Assembly: GCA_013203045.1 (NCBI GenBank) | Contig: JABMQN010000128.1 | Span: 1 to 38,368 of the forward strand | Reading direction: 5' to 3' | Source: Chloroflexota bacterium | Lineage (GTDB): Bacteria; Chloroflexota; Dehalococcoidia; SZUA-161; SpSt-899 | Length of the DNA: 38,368 nt | Part shown: positions 7,199 through 16,958 of the stretch, one piece after another | Numbering within the stretch: the first letter of the stretch is position 1 | Layout of the letters: each line of letters begins with the position of its first letter | Program-made: the position numbers and the translations under genes | Notes under the pieces: generated by a model | Told to the model about the DNA's origin: nothing | The model's database searches: none | What the model saw: the letters and a program-made list of their open reading frames with translations, nothing else

Positions 7199-9859
7199 CT
7201 ATTTCCCGACTAATCTTGGAACCAGCTTCAGAGCCTCATCAATCTTGCTTTTGTCTTTCCCACCAGCTTGAGCCATATCCGGTTTGCCACCTCCACCGCC
7301 ACCAGCCACTTGAGCCACTTGCTTGATGATCTTTCCAGCATGAATTCCTTTGTCAACCAGATCCGGAGTGACCATGGCCAGAAATCTGGGATTGCCGTCC
7401 ACTACCACACCCAACACAATTACCGCGCTTCCCAGCTTATCTTTTAACCAGTCACCGGTTTCGCGCAGAAGTTCCATGTTCGAAGCAGTAACCTTTCCCG
7501 CCAGAACATTGACACCATCCACTTGCTTTACTTCCGCCAGTAGCGATTCGGCCGTCTTTCGGAGCAGTTCGCCTTCAAGTTCTTTGGCCCGTTTCCGCTC
7601 TGCGTTAAACTCTGAGATTAATAGTACCAGCTTCTCAGCAGCTTCAACCGAGTTCGTTTCCAACTGCGAAGCAACATTCTCCAACACCGAAATTCGTTCC
7701 TCAGCCAGGGCTTCAGCCCCTCTGCCAGTCACCGCTTCGATACGTCTCAAACCCGACCCAATACTTTTCTCGCTGGTAATATGAAAGAAACCAATCTCGC
7801 CGGTGTTTCTTAAATGAGTCCCCCCACAAAGTTCGGCACTCACTTTTGCAGAAAGGTCAGGCGTACCAATCTCCACCATCCGCACCACATCGCCGTATTT
7901 CTCACCGAAAAATGCTAATGCACCAGCTTCAACAGCTTGCTGATACGGCATCCCCCGTCCTGATACAGCGTAGTTTCTGCGAATATTTTCGTTAACAATT
8001 TTTTGGACTTCTGCCAGCTCCTCTTTGTTCATTGCGATAAGATGGGTGTAATCGAACCTGAAATGATCCGGTGCAACGAACGAACCTCCCTGCTTCACCT
8101 GATCACCCAATACCTTTCGAAGTACAGCATGAAGCAGATGGGTGGCAGTGTGATTGCGCGCAATGTCAAGGCGACGCTCTTCATTCACTGTAGCTACAAC
8201 ATTGTCATCGGGAAAGATAACACCTGCAACCACACGGCCTTTGTGTATCACTGCAGATCCAGACTCACCATTAGATATTCTTTGAACCTGAAAGACATCA
8301 TAGACCTCTACTCTCCCGGTCGGCCCACTGATTTCTCCAGTGTCGCTTACTTGTCCTCCCATTTCGGCATAGAAAGGAGTCTTATCAAGGATAATTTCAA
8401 CCTCCTGGCCTTGGTGAGGATTCGCCCAAGTAGTCTTGCCATCAATCATCAAGGCCAATATCCGGGTATTGATTGATAACGTATCATAGCCAACAAATGG
8501 AGTTGGTGGGACAGTTAACTCCTCTAGTGTTTTTTGGATCGTCTTGTCAATCAACCCAAATTTCTGTGCAGCCCGTGCTCTCTCCCGTTGTTGCTCCATT
8601 TCCTCTTCAAAACCATCTAAATCGACCGAAAACCCTTCCTCCTCCGCAATCTCTCGCAGAACATCAACCGGTAAACCACGTGTATCATGATAGTAGAAAG
8701 CATCTTTTCCAGAAATGTTCGTAATTCCCTTACCTCTCGCTCTTGTGAAATAGTCTTGGAGAAGGTCCATATTAAATTCAATGATTTCATCGAAACGCAT
8801 TTCTTCGTCATTGATGACACGTAGTATCTTATCACGATGCTGTTTCAATTCCGGATAAACGCCATTCATCTCCCTAATTACCACAATAGCCATATCCCCA
8901 AGAAACGGACCTCTGATACCTAGTTTCCTACTAAAAATAATGCTACGTCGAAGCAACCGCCGTAACACATACCCTCTTCCTTCGTTCGAAGGAATGACTC
9001 CATCGCCAATCAGGAATGTCATTGCTCTTCCGTGTTCGGCAACAACCCGCATCGCCCGGGTGACCTCATCACTTTCGCCATACTTGTGCCCTGTCAATTC
9101 AGTAAGGCAATTCATAAGGGGCATGAACAAATCGGTTTCATAAACTGTGCTCTTCCCCTGCATTAATGCTGCAGTGCGCTCCAATCCCATACCTGTATCT
9201 ATGTTCTTCTGTTTTAACGCTGTACGATTTCCCTCAACGTCTTGATCATATTCGGTAAAAACCAGATTCCAAATCTCTGAGAATCGGTCACAATCGCACG
9301 AAGGCCCACAGTCCGGACTTCCACAACCAAATCCCTCACCAAAGTCATAATGGATTTCACTACATGGTCCACACGGTCCAGTTTCACCGGCAGGACCCCA
9401 GAAATTGTCTTTTTCATCACAACGTATGATGCGTTCTTTTGGCATACCCAAATCCAACCAATAACCTTCAGCCTCATCGTCATCGAGGAAGACGGTTATC
9501 CACAATCGATCCTTTGGCAATTGTAAACGCTCGTTAACAAATTCCCATGCCCACTCGATTGATTCCTTCTTGAAATAATCCCCAACACTAAAGTTTCCCA
9601 GCATTTCAAAAAAGGTAAGATGCCCCGCATCTCCAACGCAATCGATATCAGTCATACGAAAGCATTTTTGGCTGGAAGCTAACCTTCGATTCGGTGGGGT
9701 AGCCTCTCCTACGAAATACGGTTTCATTTGTACCATTCCGGCACTGGTTAACAGTAAGGTTGTGTCACCATGCGGAACCAGTGAAGAACTGGGGAGTACT
9801 GTATGTCCTTTTTCTTCGAAAAACCTTAAGAAAAGGTCTCTTAGCTCGTTACTATTCAT
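7199..9859 (-). CDS. alaS: Alanyl-tRNA synthetase AlaS
   Basis: AlaS charges tRNA-Ala and is 886 residues long, as expected. The class II catalytic core begins with ELRDLFLRFFEEKGH and includes TSAGMVQMKPYF and the FFEMLGNFSVGDYF block. The editing domain has the zinc motif HTATHLLHA (near 564-572) and a downstream CGGTHLRNTGEIG. The C-terminal DHHA1-type Gly-rich motif is GGGGGGKPDMAQAGG. The ATG at 9859 has an AGGA Shine-Dalgarno. It is the first gene of the long minus-strand cluster down to tRNA-His, and a terminator just upstream insulates it from the receiver-ATPase operon. Confidence 0.97.
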   Translation of the reverse strand: MNSNELRDLFLRFFEEKGHTVLPSSSLVPHGDTTLLLTSAGMVQMKPYFVGEATPPNRRLASSQKCFRMTDIDCVGDAGHLTFFEMLGNFSVGDYFKKESIEWAWEFVNERLQLPKDRLWITVFLDDDEAEGYWLDLGMPKERIIRCDEKDNFWGPAGETGPCGPCSEIHYDFGEGFGCGSPDCGPSCDCDRFSEIWNLVFTEYDQDVEGNRTALKQKNIDTGMGLERTAALMQGKSTVYETDLFMPLMNCLTELTGHKYGESDEVTRAMRVVAEHGRAMTFLIGDGVIPSNEGRGYVLRRLLRRSIIFSRKLGIRGPFLGDMAIVVIREMNGVYPELKQHRDKILRVINDEEMRFDEIIEFNMDLLQDYFTRARGKGITNISGKDAFYYHDTRGLPVDVLREIAEEEGFSVDLDGFEEEMEQQRERARAAQKFGLIDKTIQKTLEELTVPPTPFVGYDTLSINTRILALMIDGKTTWANPHQGQEVEIILDKTPFYAEMGGQVSDTGEISGPTGRVEVYDVFQVQRISNGESGSAVIHKGRVVAGVIFPDDNVVATVNEERRLDIARNHTATHLLHAVLRKVLGDQVKQGGSFVAPDHFRFDYTHLIAMNKEELAEVQKIVNENIRRNYAVSGRGMPYQQAVEAGALAFFGEKYGDVVRMVEIGTPDLSAKVSAELCGGTHLRNTGEIGFFHITSEKSIGSGLRRIEAVTGRGAEALAEERISVLENVASQLETNSVEAAEKLVLLISEFNAERKRAKELEGELLRKTAESLLAEVKQVDGVNVLAGKVTASNMELLRETGDWLKDKLGSAVIVLGVVVDGNPRFLAMVTPDLVDKGIHAGKIIKQVAQVAGGGGGGKPDMAQAGGKDKSKIDEALKLVPRLVGK

Positions 9860-9932
9860 TTCCTGCTCTACATCCTCACGCTTGATTTTAGGCTAACTCG
9901 GGATGCTATGTCAACGAAGCCAGATAGCAATG

Positions 9933-9962
9933 AAAAAGCCCTCGCTTCCGCGAGGGCTTTTT
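9933..9962 (-). terminator. Strong intrinsic terminator (bidirectional-looking hairpin)
   Basis: AAAAAGCCCTCGC (9933-9945), loop TTCC and GCGAGGGCTTTTT (9950-9962) form a perfect 13-bp stem with A and T tracts at the ends. On the minus strand it lies 34 bp after the stop of the receiver-ATPase gene, so it ends that operon before alaS. Its symmetry would allow it to work in either direction. Confidence 0.9.
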
Positions 9963-9996
9963 GGCTTTTTCTAAAGTCGAGTGAAATCTTTTCCGG

Positions 9997-12627
9997 TTAA
10001 CTCACATCCACTGTTTCTCCATCACCTACGGAGCTAGCTACTATGTCCTCCCTGGCGCATTCAACGGGCTCTATCACAAAACCGAATCTTCTGAGTGCGC
10101 TTCTTATCCTCAACAGCAGTACTTCTTTTTTGATCGGTTTCCGAACGTAATCAACCGCACCCAAAGTCAAGCCTCTTTCTTCGTCTTCCAAATCTTCTCG
10201 GCAAGTGAGGAACAGAAGTGGAAGCTCTATCCCTTTCTGGTGCATTACTTGAATCAGTTGGAAACCATCCATGTTGGGCATTTCAACATCTGAAATAACC
10301 AGGTCATAGGGGTCTTTATTGAGCGTCATTAGTGCGTCAATTCCATCGGAAGCAACTCCAACAGAATAACCCTGATCCTGCACTATGCGTACTATCAAAT
10401 TCCTGGTATCTTCGTCATCCTCGACAATCAGAATCGAGGCTGTACTTTTACTTGCTGATGTCGAACCAGTCTGGTTAGGAGCCTGACCTGCTGATGATAT
10501 GGAGACACCGGCATTTGAATTACCAGGCTGCAAGCCCTTCAACTTGATTTCCTCAACCAGAACCTTTTCGTACGCGTCCTCCGGAGCACAAACAAGATCC
10601 TTCACTTTCTCGACAGCGTGATTGCTGATCAGATAATCCCCTCTATTACGTATAAAATGTCTAATTTCAGCTATCGATACCCCAGAGCGAATCATCTCTG
10701 ATACTGCACCATCAAACTCAAGAATCTCATACGTGCCTTCACACCCATAATAACCAGTGTTGTTACATGCCGGACAACCACATGGATGCGCAACCTGAGT
10801 TGGAACTTGATCTGTAAATGGTGATAGCATCCTTACTTCTTCTTCTGAAATCGGTACAACCTCCCTACAATGTACGCAGAGCTTTTTCATTAGTCTCTGA
10901 GCTATTACACCGATGAGGCTTTCCGACATTGCAGCTCGGTCAATACCTAACCTTTCCAGCCGTGCAATTGCAGTTGTAGCGTTTGAAGTATGCAAGCTAG
11001 TCACTGTAAGATGTCCAGTACTTGAGAAATCCATAGCTATTTTGGCTGAGTGCGGATCCCTGATTTCACCGATAAATAAAACGTCAGGATCTTGCCTTAC
11101 AGCAGCTTTCAGTAGCGCCTCAAAAGTTATTCCAGCTTTTTCATTCACTTGCTGTTGATTAGCAAAATGTATCTGGTATTCCACTGGATCTTCAACAGAC
11201 AACACGCTTCGAAGGTTATAATCGACCGTACTGAGAAGGTTAAAGATTGTTGTAGTCTTTCCGCATCCTGTTGGGCCAACAACAACTATACCGCCCCCTG
11301 GGCAAGACGCTAATTCTCTTGACGTATTGACTTGACTCTCTGTCATACCCATAACGTTCAGCCCTCTTGGTTTGGCATATGGTTCCAACAACCTTATTGC
11401 GATGCTTTCCCCATTAGGTGTACTTGTGGTAGACATTCTAAGACTAAAATCCCTTTTGTTAATGACTATTCCGCAACCACCGTCCTGTGGTCGTCTACTC
11501 TCGGCTACGTCAAGCCCTCCTACTAACTTCAAACGCGAAATCAGCTGCGCTCCATTATCATTTTCCATCGAATAAACCTCTTTCAACTCACCATCAATAC
11601 GAAAACGCACAACACAATTAAATTGCTTAGGCTCTATATGGATATCACTGGCCCTCTCGAATACAGCCTTCTTTAAAATACTATCGGCCACAGATACGAT
11701 TGCGCCCTTCTCTAAACCAATTTTGGCAAACTTACCCAGTCTACCCCCTGCGTCCACGGTTGTTTGTTTGGATTCTGACGTAGTGAAGGCCACCATCATC
11801 TCAATAGTATCCGGTTCCGAAACCAGTAATGTCGGTTTGACCTCTGCATTAAGGAGTTCGCCAAGAATATCCAGCAACTTCCATTCGAATGGATTGCTAA
11901 GCACAAAAGCGTTCTCTCCATAAGTCTCACTCACCGGTATAACATGATTTGATTTGCAGAACGGACCCGAAAGTACCCCCAACCGGACATCATCAGGTTC
12001 AACCTGCGCAACATAGGGCAGATCAAAATAATCGGCAATATATCGTGCCACCACCCTTCCACTAATCCCGACATCCGCTGTCATCGAATATATTTCAGAG
12101 GATGTTACTTCCGAAAGCCTTTGCTTCGCCTCCTTACTCAATACATGCTGTTCGACAAAGTAATCTATAAAACCGGCAAAATCTCGAGTCGATCCCGATT
12201 CATGCTGCGTCGGGAGATTATTGTCAAGTTGCTTCCACCGATTAGCCGTTTCCTGATGCAAAATGACCTTCTCCAGAAGCACTTCCTTTTGAATAGGCTT
12301 TACCATATAGTCAACGGCGCCCATCGCCAAAGCGCTATTCTGATCATGGTCATCTCCTCGAATGGTTACAAATACAATTGGTATATTTGAAGTCCGATCA
12401 TTTTGCTGCAATGCGGTGCAAACCTCGTACCCATCCATCTCCGGCATTACCACATCAAGAAGAATCAGGTCCGGTTTCGTTTCATCAGCTATTTCCAGAC
12501 CTTCAGTTCCCGTCTCAGCCGTAATAACATCATACCCACCACTGGTCAAATAATGATCAATTAGTCGAAGTACATCATGATCATCATCAATGGCTAAAAT
12601 CAAGGGGGGTTTCTCGGTATTAGTCAT
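9997..12627 (-). CDS. PilB/GspE-type motor ATPase with a receiver domain at each end (REC-MshEN-T2SSE-REC)
   Basis: The protein has 876 residues. Residues 8-125 are a receiver with the acidic pair D14/D15, phosphoacceptor Asp58 in LLDVVMPEMDG and Lys in the VKP motif. Residues about 150-285 resemble the GspE/PilB N-terminal (MshEN-like) domain. Residues about 300-690 are a complete assembly ATPase: Walker A GPTGCGKT (451-458), Asp-box/Walker B DPDVLFIGEIRD (near 511-522), His-box TSLHTSN, and a tetracysteine zinc motif with CVHC and CPAC. Residues about 728-850 are a second intact receiver, with Asp780 in ISDVEMPNMDG. Such ATPases power type IV pilus or type II secretion assembly. No pilin, platform or secretin gene is in the window. 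The ATG overlaps the end of the HPt gene by 8 bp, which ties the ATPase to a phosphorelay. Confidence 0.93.
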   Translation of the reverse strand: MTNTEKPPLILAIDDDHDVLRLIDHYLTSGGYDVITAETGTEGLEIADETKPDLILLDVVMPEMDGYEVCTALQQNDRTSNIPIVFVTIRGDDHDQNSALAMGAVDYMVKPIQKEVLLEKVILHQETANRWKQLDNNLPTQHESGSTRDFAGFIDYFVEQHVLSKEAKQRLSEVTSSEIYSMTADVGISGRVVARYIADYFDLPYVAQVEPDDVRLGVLSGPFCKSNHVIPVSETYGENAFVLSNPFEWKLLDILGELLNAEVKPTLLVSEPDTIEMMVAFTTSESKQTTVDAGGRLGKFAKIGLEKGAIVSVADSILKKAVFERASDIHIEPKQFNCVVRFRIDGELKEVYSMENDNGAQLISRLKLVGGLDVAESRRPQDGGCGIVINKRDFSLRMSTTSTPNGESIAIRLLEPYAKPRGLNVMGMTESQVNTSRELASCPGGGIVVVGPTGCGKTTTIFNLLSTVDYNLRSVLSVEDPVEYQIHFANQQQVNEKAGITFEALLKAAVRQDPDVLFIGEIRDPHSAKIAMDFSSTGHLTVTSLHTSNATTAIARLERLGIDRAAMSESLIGVIAQRLMKKLCVHCREVVPISEEEVRMLSPFTDQVPTQVAHPCGCPACNNTGYYGCEGTYEILEFDGAVSEMIRSGVSIAEIRHFIRNRGDYLISNHAVEKVKDLVCAPEDAYEKVLVEEIKLKGLQPGNSNAGVSISSAGQAPNQTGSTSASKSTASILIVEDDEDTRNLIVRIVQDQGYSVGVASDGIDALMTLNKDPYDLVISDVEMPNMDGFQLIQVMHQKGIELPLLFLTCREDLEDEERGLTLGAVDYVRKPIKKEVLLLRIRSALRRFGFVIEPVECAREDIVASSVGDGETVDVS

Positions 12628-12946
12628 ATGTCACCTCCACGCGATCGAGGTAGTCCGAAAGTTCTGCGATCCACTTTCTGATTGCCTCTGCATTTTCTTC
12701 TTTAGCAGCCTCTTCTAAAGACATACCAATATCTGTGATTCCATAGAACCCATAGCCACCCCCCGATCCTTTCATTGAATGACCCAATACACGAACAGTC
12801 GCAAAATCGCCATCGGTTAGCGCACAATTCATAGCATCAACATCACTGTGCCTGTTTTGAAGAAATCCTGGAACAAGGTCTTCAAGGTCTTCATCCACGT
12901 ACACAATTATTTTCTCGCCCTGTTCTGTGCTGTCATATCGTGTCAT
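12620..12946 (-). CDS. Stand-alone histidine phosphotransfer (HPt) protein
   Basis: This short helical protein (108 residues) has the HPt signature LGHSMKGSGGGYGF. His56 is the expected phosphorylated residue and Lys59-Gly60 are the conserved followers. HPt proteins shuttle phosphate between the receiver of a hybrid kinase and a distant receiver. I chose the ATG at 12946 because GGAGG sits 8 nt upstream; a TTG seven codons earlier has no such site. It begins 53 bp after the hybrid kinase stop and its last 8 bp overlap the ATPase gene. It is therefore the natural intermediate between the kinase receivers (Asp838, Asp979) and the receivers flanking the motor ATPase. Confidence 0.92.
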   Translation of the reverse strand: MTRYDSTEQGEKIIVYVDEDLEDLVPGFLQNRHSDVDAMNCALTDGDFATVRVLGHSMKGSGGGYGFYGITDIGMSLEEAAKEENAEAIRKWIAELSDYLDRVEVTYD

Positions 12947-12999
12947 CTCTATATCCTCCGCTTGCAAGTAGTTTCTGGTTTCTGTAACTCTGGTTTTTG

Positions 13000-15900
13000 T
13001 TATGGCTGTTTTGAAGTCAATTCTTTTATCGCTTCAAGTAACTTGGCTTTCTTTATCGGTTTCGTCAAATGTGCTGTGCACCCTGCATCAATGCTCTTTT
13101 TCTCATCTTCTACAGTCGCATGAGCAGTGAGCGCTACGATAGGTGTTTGATCCAACACCTGCGCCTTCTCCCACTTTCTAATCTCCTGTGTGGCAGTATA
13201 CCCATCCATGACTGGCATCTGCACATCCATCAAGACAATATCGTATTTAGCAGACTTGAACCGGTCTACTGCGATCTCCCCATTCTCAGCAGTATCAATC
13301 TGATACGGAGTCTTCTTTAAAAATGACTGTACCAGCAATCGATTGTCTGCATTATCCTCTACAAGCAATATCTGCAGAGCTGCAAGATCCGCTTCTTCAA
13401 CAGAGCTATCTCTCTTCTTGGGTTTCTCAGATGCCTTATGTTGACCTAACGCACTGGCAATAGCCAATAACAGGTCATTACGTTTAACGGGTTTAACCAA
13501 ATAAGATGCTACGCCCAATTCCCGACTCCTGCCAATATCACCACCCCGAGTATCAGATGTGAGCATCATGATAGTTGTCCCATTAACACCAATCTCACTG
13601 CGCACTTTCCTCATCATATCGAACCCATCCATACCAGGCATGCGACAATCAAGTAAAACCAACTCATATGGTTGAGATAACTCTCTTGCCCTCTTCAGCT
13701 TACTGAAACCCTCATAACCATCTATTGCCTCTGAAACCACTGCCCCTAACTCTGAAAGTGTCTTGTTTAAAATCAAGCGATTTGTATCGGTATCATCTAC
13801 TATAAGCACCTTAAGTCCTTTTACATTAATAGGCGTTGTACAGGTATAAGATTGATCGACTTCTTCCTCTGTTGATATTGTGAACTTAACTGTGAAATAG
13901 AACGTGCTACCTTTGCCCATTTCACTTTCGGCCCAAATGCGTCCCCCCATCAATTCCGAAAGCTGTCTCGAAATAGTCAATCCAAGACCGGTCCCCCCGT
14001 GTTTTCGTGTTGTTGATGCATCTACCTGAGTGAACACCTCAAATATGGTATTTACATTATCGGCAGGTATCCCCATGCCCGTATCTTTCACTGCACATAG
14101 TAATTCGACTTCACCATTATCTTGTGACTCAGACGTAGGGTTCAGTTGTTTGATATCAACAAATACGCCACCTTTGTCAGTAAATTTCACCGCATTTCCA
14201 ATTAGATTAATGAATATTTGCCGGAGGCGAGTTGGATCACCTTTGAGTTTTAACGGAACATCTGGCGCAATATAATGCCCCAACTCGATCTTTTTTTCAT
14301 GCGCACGAACTGCCATAATCTCACATGTTTTATCTATCAGTTCTACCAAATCAAATCTAATTTCTTCCAGTTCAAGGTGACCTGATTCAACCTTGGAGAT
14401 ATCAAGAATATCGTTTATTATGCTCAAGAGGTTTTCACCCGCTGACTGGAACGTATTAACATATTGCTGCTGTTCTGCACTTAGATCCGTCTCACCAAGT
14501 AAATCTGCCATTCCAAGAATAGCGTTCATAGGAGTACGAATCTCATGACTCATGCTCGCTAGAAATTCGCTCTTTGCCTTACTGGCCTGTTCTGCTTGAA
14601 GTGCCATTTCTTTGGCATGTTGGATCGCAGTTTTTAATTGCTCGTTTTTTTCTTCCGTCTCTTGCTTGGCTCGCCACATCTCCGCTTCTGCCTGTTTTCG
14701 TTCGGTGACATCGGCAATCACTCCAATCGAACCAGTAATCTTCTCATCCGAATCCCTGAGCACGCTGAGTGAAAGCACCACATCTATTATTGACTCTGGA
14801 TTTTTACGGTATATTTTTGTTTCCAACTGATGCTGTATCCCTTTTTGTCTGACATTGCTCGATCTGATCCTCTTCCACTCATCCTCCGGATACAACGACC
14901 TTACCGGTTTCATATATAACTCATTTTCACCCATCCCCAACATCAGTTCGGCATATCTATTCCAAGAGATTATATTCTCGTTTTCGTCTGTTACAGTGAT
15001 GCCTACAGCAGAATTCTCAAAAACAGTCCGATATTTTTCCTGTGCCAGTTGCAGTTGTCTCTCCGCCTCTTTACGCTCGGATATTTCCTCTTCAAGCACA
15101 GCATTTGCTTCCATCAGCTGGGCATTAAGCCTTTTTTCTTCTTCATCAGCCCGTTTACTATCAGTAACGTCATGGAAGACCATATACGTTCTCCCATTCT
15201 CCATCTGTATTGTCCTGACAGTTGCATTACGAACTTCTCCATCTTTGCGTATAACATCAAATTCTCTTTTAACTGCTTCCCGCTGACTGAACTTAATTTT
15301 GTCTTCTTTCCAATGCCGTATTGCCTGTTGTCTGGCCTCGTTATCCGGAAATACCAGTTTTAACCATGAACCCATTGTTGGTATTTCATCAGCAGTGTAT
15401 CCAAATATTTTTTCAAATTGAGGATTCATGTAGTCTGTGCACCCATCTGGGGTTAGCACCCATATTGGGAAAGGCGATAGGTCGCCTATTTGCATAAAAC
15501 GTTCCCTGCTTTCCTGCAGATCTGTGTTGACATCGACCAGTTTTTCTTGCGTCTGTTTCAGTTCCTCGTTAGCAGTTTCCAGTTCATGGGCATGAACTTC
15601 GACCGCATTATGCTGCTCTTTTAACTGCCTCTCAGACTGCTTGCGCTCATTGATATCACGCAGAACGCCATCAAACCCACTGACATCACCACCATTATCA
15701 CGACGAATACTACCTCTTACCTCAAACCACCGCACATATCCATTGGCATCCCGTATCCGCAGTTCAACAGACGGCTCATCGCCGGTCCTAATTGTATTCG
15801 TATATACTTCAGCCGCTAACTTCTTATCATCTGGCTCAACTATTTCCAGAAAATTCTTTCCTATAAAGTTATCAGGTGTGAATCCATATCGTGATACTCT

Positions 15901-16161
15901 TGGAGACGCATATGTAATCACCCCATTAGAATCCGCTGAGAATAGAATATCTTTCAGGTTTTCTACCAGAGCTCGGTACATCTCCTCACCTTGAGTAATG
16001 CTCGAAGGTGTACTCTCTACAGCTCCTGGCTGAGAAGGCCCTTTGCTCAGTACCTCTTCAACATTCCCCAAGAAAGATGCTTCTTCCGTTCTTTCGCCCT
16101 TCTTCAAATTTGAACCATCATTCACTAGCAATTGCCTCCCATTTGACCAATTGTGATTCAT
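13000..16161 (-). CDS. Soluble hybrid histidine kinase (PAS-PAS-PAS-HisKA-HATPase-REC-REC)
   Basis: The protein has 1053 residues and no evident membrane segment, so a cytoplasmic signal is likely. Three PAS domains (roughly 60-185, 215-345 and 370-500) are linked by coiled-coil-like charged stretches. The phosphoacceptor His539 lies in SMSHEIRTPMN, followed by an HATPase domain with an N-box (RQIFINLIGNAVKFT), DTGMGIP and GGTGLGLTIS. Two receivers follow, with Asp838 (LLDCRMPGMDG) and Asp979 (LMDVQMPVMDG). It lacks its own HPt, which the next gene supplies. Start: ATG at 16161; an in-frame TTG at 16185 is less likely. It heads the minus-strand operon and is divergent from the RDD gene across about 280 bp in which I could not define a convincing promoter. 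Confidence 0.95.
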   Translation of the reverse strand: MNHNWSNGRQLLVNDGSNLKKGERTEEASFLGNVEEVLSKGPSQPGAVESTPSSITQGEEMYRALVENLKDILFSADSNGVITYASPRVSRYGFTPDNFIGKNFLEIVEPDDKKLAAEVYTNTIRTGDEPSVELRIRDANGYVRWFEVRGSIRRDNGGDVSGFDGVLRDINERKQSERQLKEQHNAVEVHAHELETANEELKQTQEKLVDVNTDLQESRERFMQIGDLSPFPIWVLTPDGCTDYMNPQFEKIFGYTADEIPTMGSWLKLVFPDNEARQQAIRHWKEDKIKFSQREAVKREFDVIRKDGEVRNATVRTIQMENGRTYMVFHDVTDSKRADEEEKRLNAQLMEANAVLEEEISERKEAERQLQLAQEKYRTVFENSAVGITVTDENENIISWNRYAELMLGMGENELYMKPVRSLYPEDEWKRIRSSNVRQKGIQHQLETKIYRKNPESIIDVVLSLSVLRDSDEKITGSIGVIADVTERKQAEAEMWRAKQETEEKNEQLKTAIQHAKEMALQAEQASKAKSEFLASMSHEIRTPMNAILGMADLLGETDLSAEQQQYVNTFQSAGENLLSIINDILDISKVESGHLELEEIRFDLVELIDKTCEIMAVRAHEKKIELGHYIAPDVPLKLKGDPTRLRQIFINLIGNAVKFTDKGGVFVDIKQLNPTSESQDNGEVELLCAVKDTGMGIPADNVNTIFEVFTQVDASTTRKHGGTGLGLTISRQLSELMGGRIWAESEMGKGSTFYFTVKFTISTEEEVDQSYTCTTPINVKGLKVLIVDDTDTNRLILNKTLSELGAVVSEAIDGYEGFSKLKRARELSQPYELVLLDCRMPGMDGFDMMRKVRSEIGVNGTTIMMLTSDTRGGDIGRSRELGVASYLVKPVKRNDLLLAIASALGQHKASEKPKKRDSSVEEADLAALQILLVEDNADNRLLVQSFLKKTPYQIDTAENGEIAVDRFKSAKYDIVLMDVQMPVMDGYTATQEIRKWEKAQVLDQTPIVALTAHATVEDEKKSIDAGCTAHLTKPIKKAKLLEAIKELTSKQP

Positions 16162-16441
16162 CTTCGTTCCGCCCAATATAGCCAATATGAGCTACAATCC
16201 GCACATTTCTACACATGACCCCGGTTCTACTTATTTCCAGCAATTTCTGATCTTAAAGCATACTGAGGTCCGAAGTATACCATAGCCTAACAATATCCGT
16301 ATGCTACTGAAAACGTGGTTAACCCCCAACTTGATTAGGCACTACACTACTATTTCTTATGACTACTTCATATAGAAGAAGATATTTATAGGCTTGGAGA
16401 CATCCCCCATACCATAGACTCCTGCACTCAGTAATGCTAAA

Positions 16442-16939
16442 ATGGGGAACGGCCTCAGGATGGAACAACAGCAGCAAAAGCCCTCCGAATATGCCAGTTT
16501 TTGGACAAGGTCCGTCGGCTGGCTTATAGATGCCCTGATTGTGGCCATCATACAGTCAGCTTTCGCTCCTGTTATATCCTTCGGGTTCATCCAGCCATGG
16601 TACTGGTGGACAAACCAGTTCTCCAATGAGCCGGACGTCCTTGCATTCTGGTTTTTAGGGACTGGTATACTATTACTAATACTCATAGCAGGTGCGTATT
16701 TTGTAGGCTTCTGGGTGTGGCGAGGGCAAACACCTGGAAAGATGGCAATGGGCATCAAGATAGTACCGGCCAAAGGCCCGAGTGTTACTGCAGAACAAGC
16801 ATTACTACGCTATCTCGGATATATTGTATGCAGCGTTCTTCTGTTTATTCCATATTTGTGGGTAGCAATCGATTCTCGCAAACAGGGATTGCAAGACAAA
16901 TTCGCCAATACCCAAGTGGTCAAAGTGCCACATGATTAG
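16442..16939 (+). CDS. RDD-family integral membrane protein
   Basis: The 165-residue protein has the RDD layout: an N-terminal YASFWTRSVGWLIDALIVAII segment with the Arg and Asp signature residues, a second hydrophobic helix (FWFLGTGILLLILIAGAYFVGFW split around residue 80), a polar WRGQTPGKMAMGIKIV segment typical of the family, and a third hydrophobic segment near residues 125-145. RDD proteins are small membrane proteins, some linked to ion exchange, and the substrate here is unknown. Neither the ATG at 16442 nor the ATG at 16460 has a strong ribosome site; the second is preceded by CTCAGG. It lies 19 bp upstream of gltX and is probably co-transcribed with it. Confidence 0.85.
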   Translation: MGNGLRMEQQQQKPSEYASFWTRSVGWLIDALIVAIIQSAFAPVISFGFIQPWYWWTNQFSNEPDVLAFWFLGTGILLLILIAGAYFVGFWVWRGQTPGKMAMGIKIVPAKGPSVTAEQALLRYLGYIVCSVLLFIPYLWVAIDSRKQGLQDKFANTQVVKVPHD

Positions 16940-16958
16940 TTAAATCTACGGAGATACT

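Noticed and set aside
16162-16441. Specific promoters in the divergent region between the hybrid kinase and the RDD gene
   Set aside because: TATACT- and TTGATT-like hexamers occur, but I found no pair with acceptable spacing on either strand.
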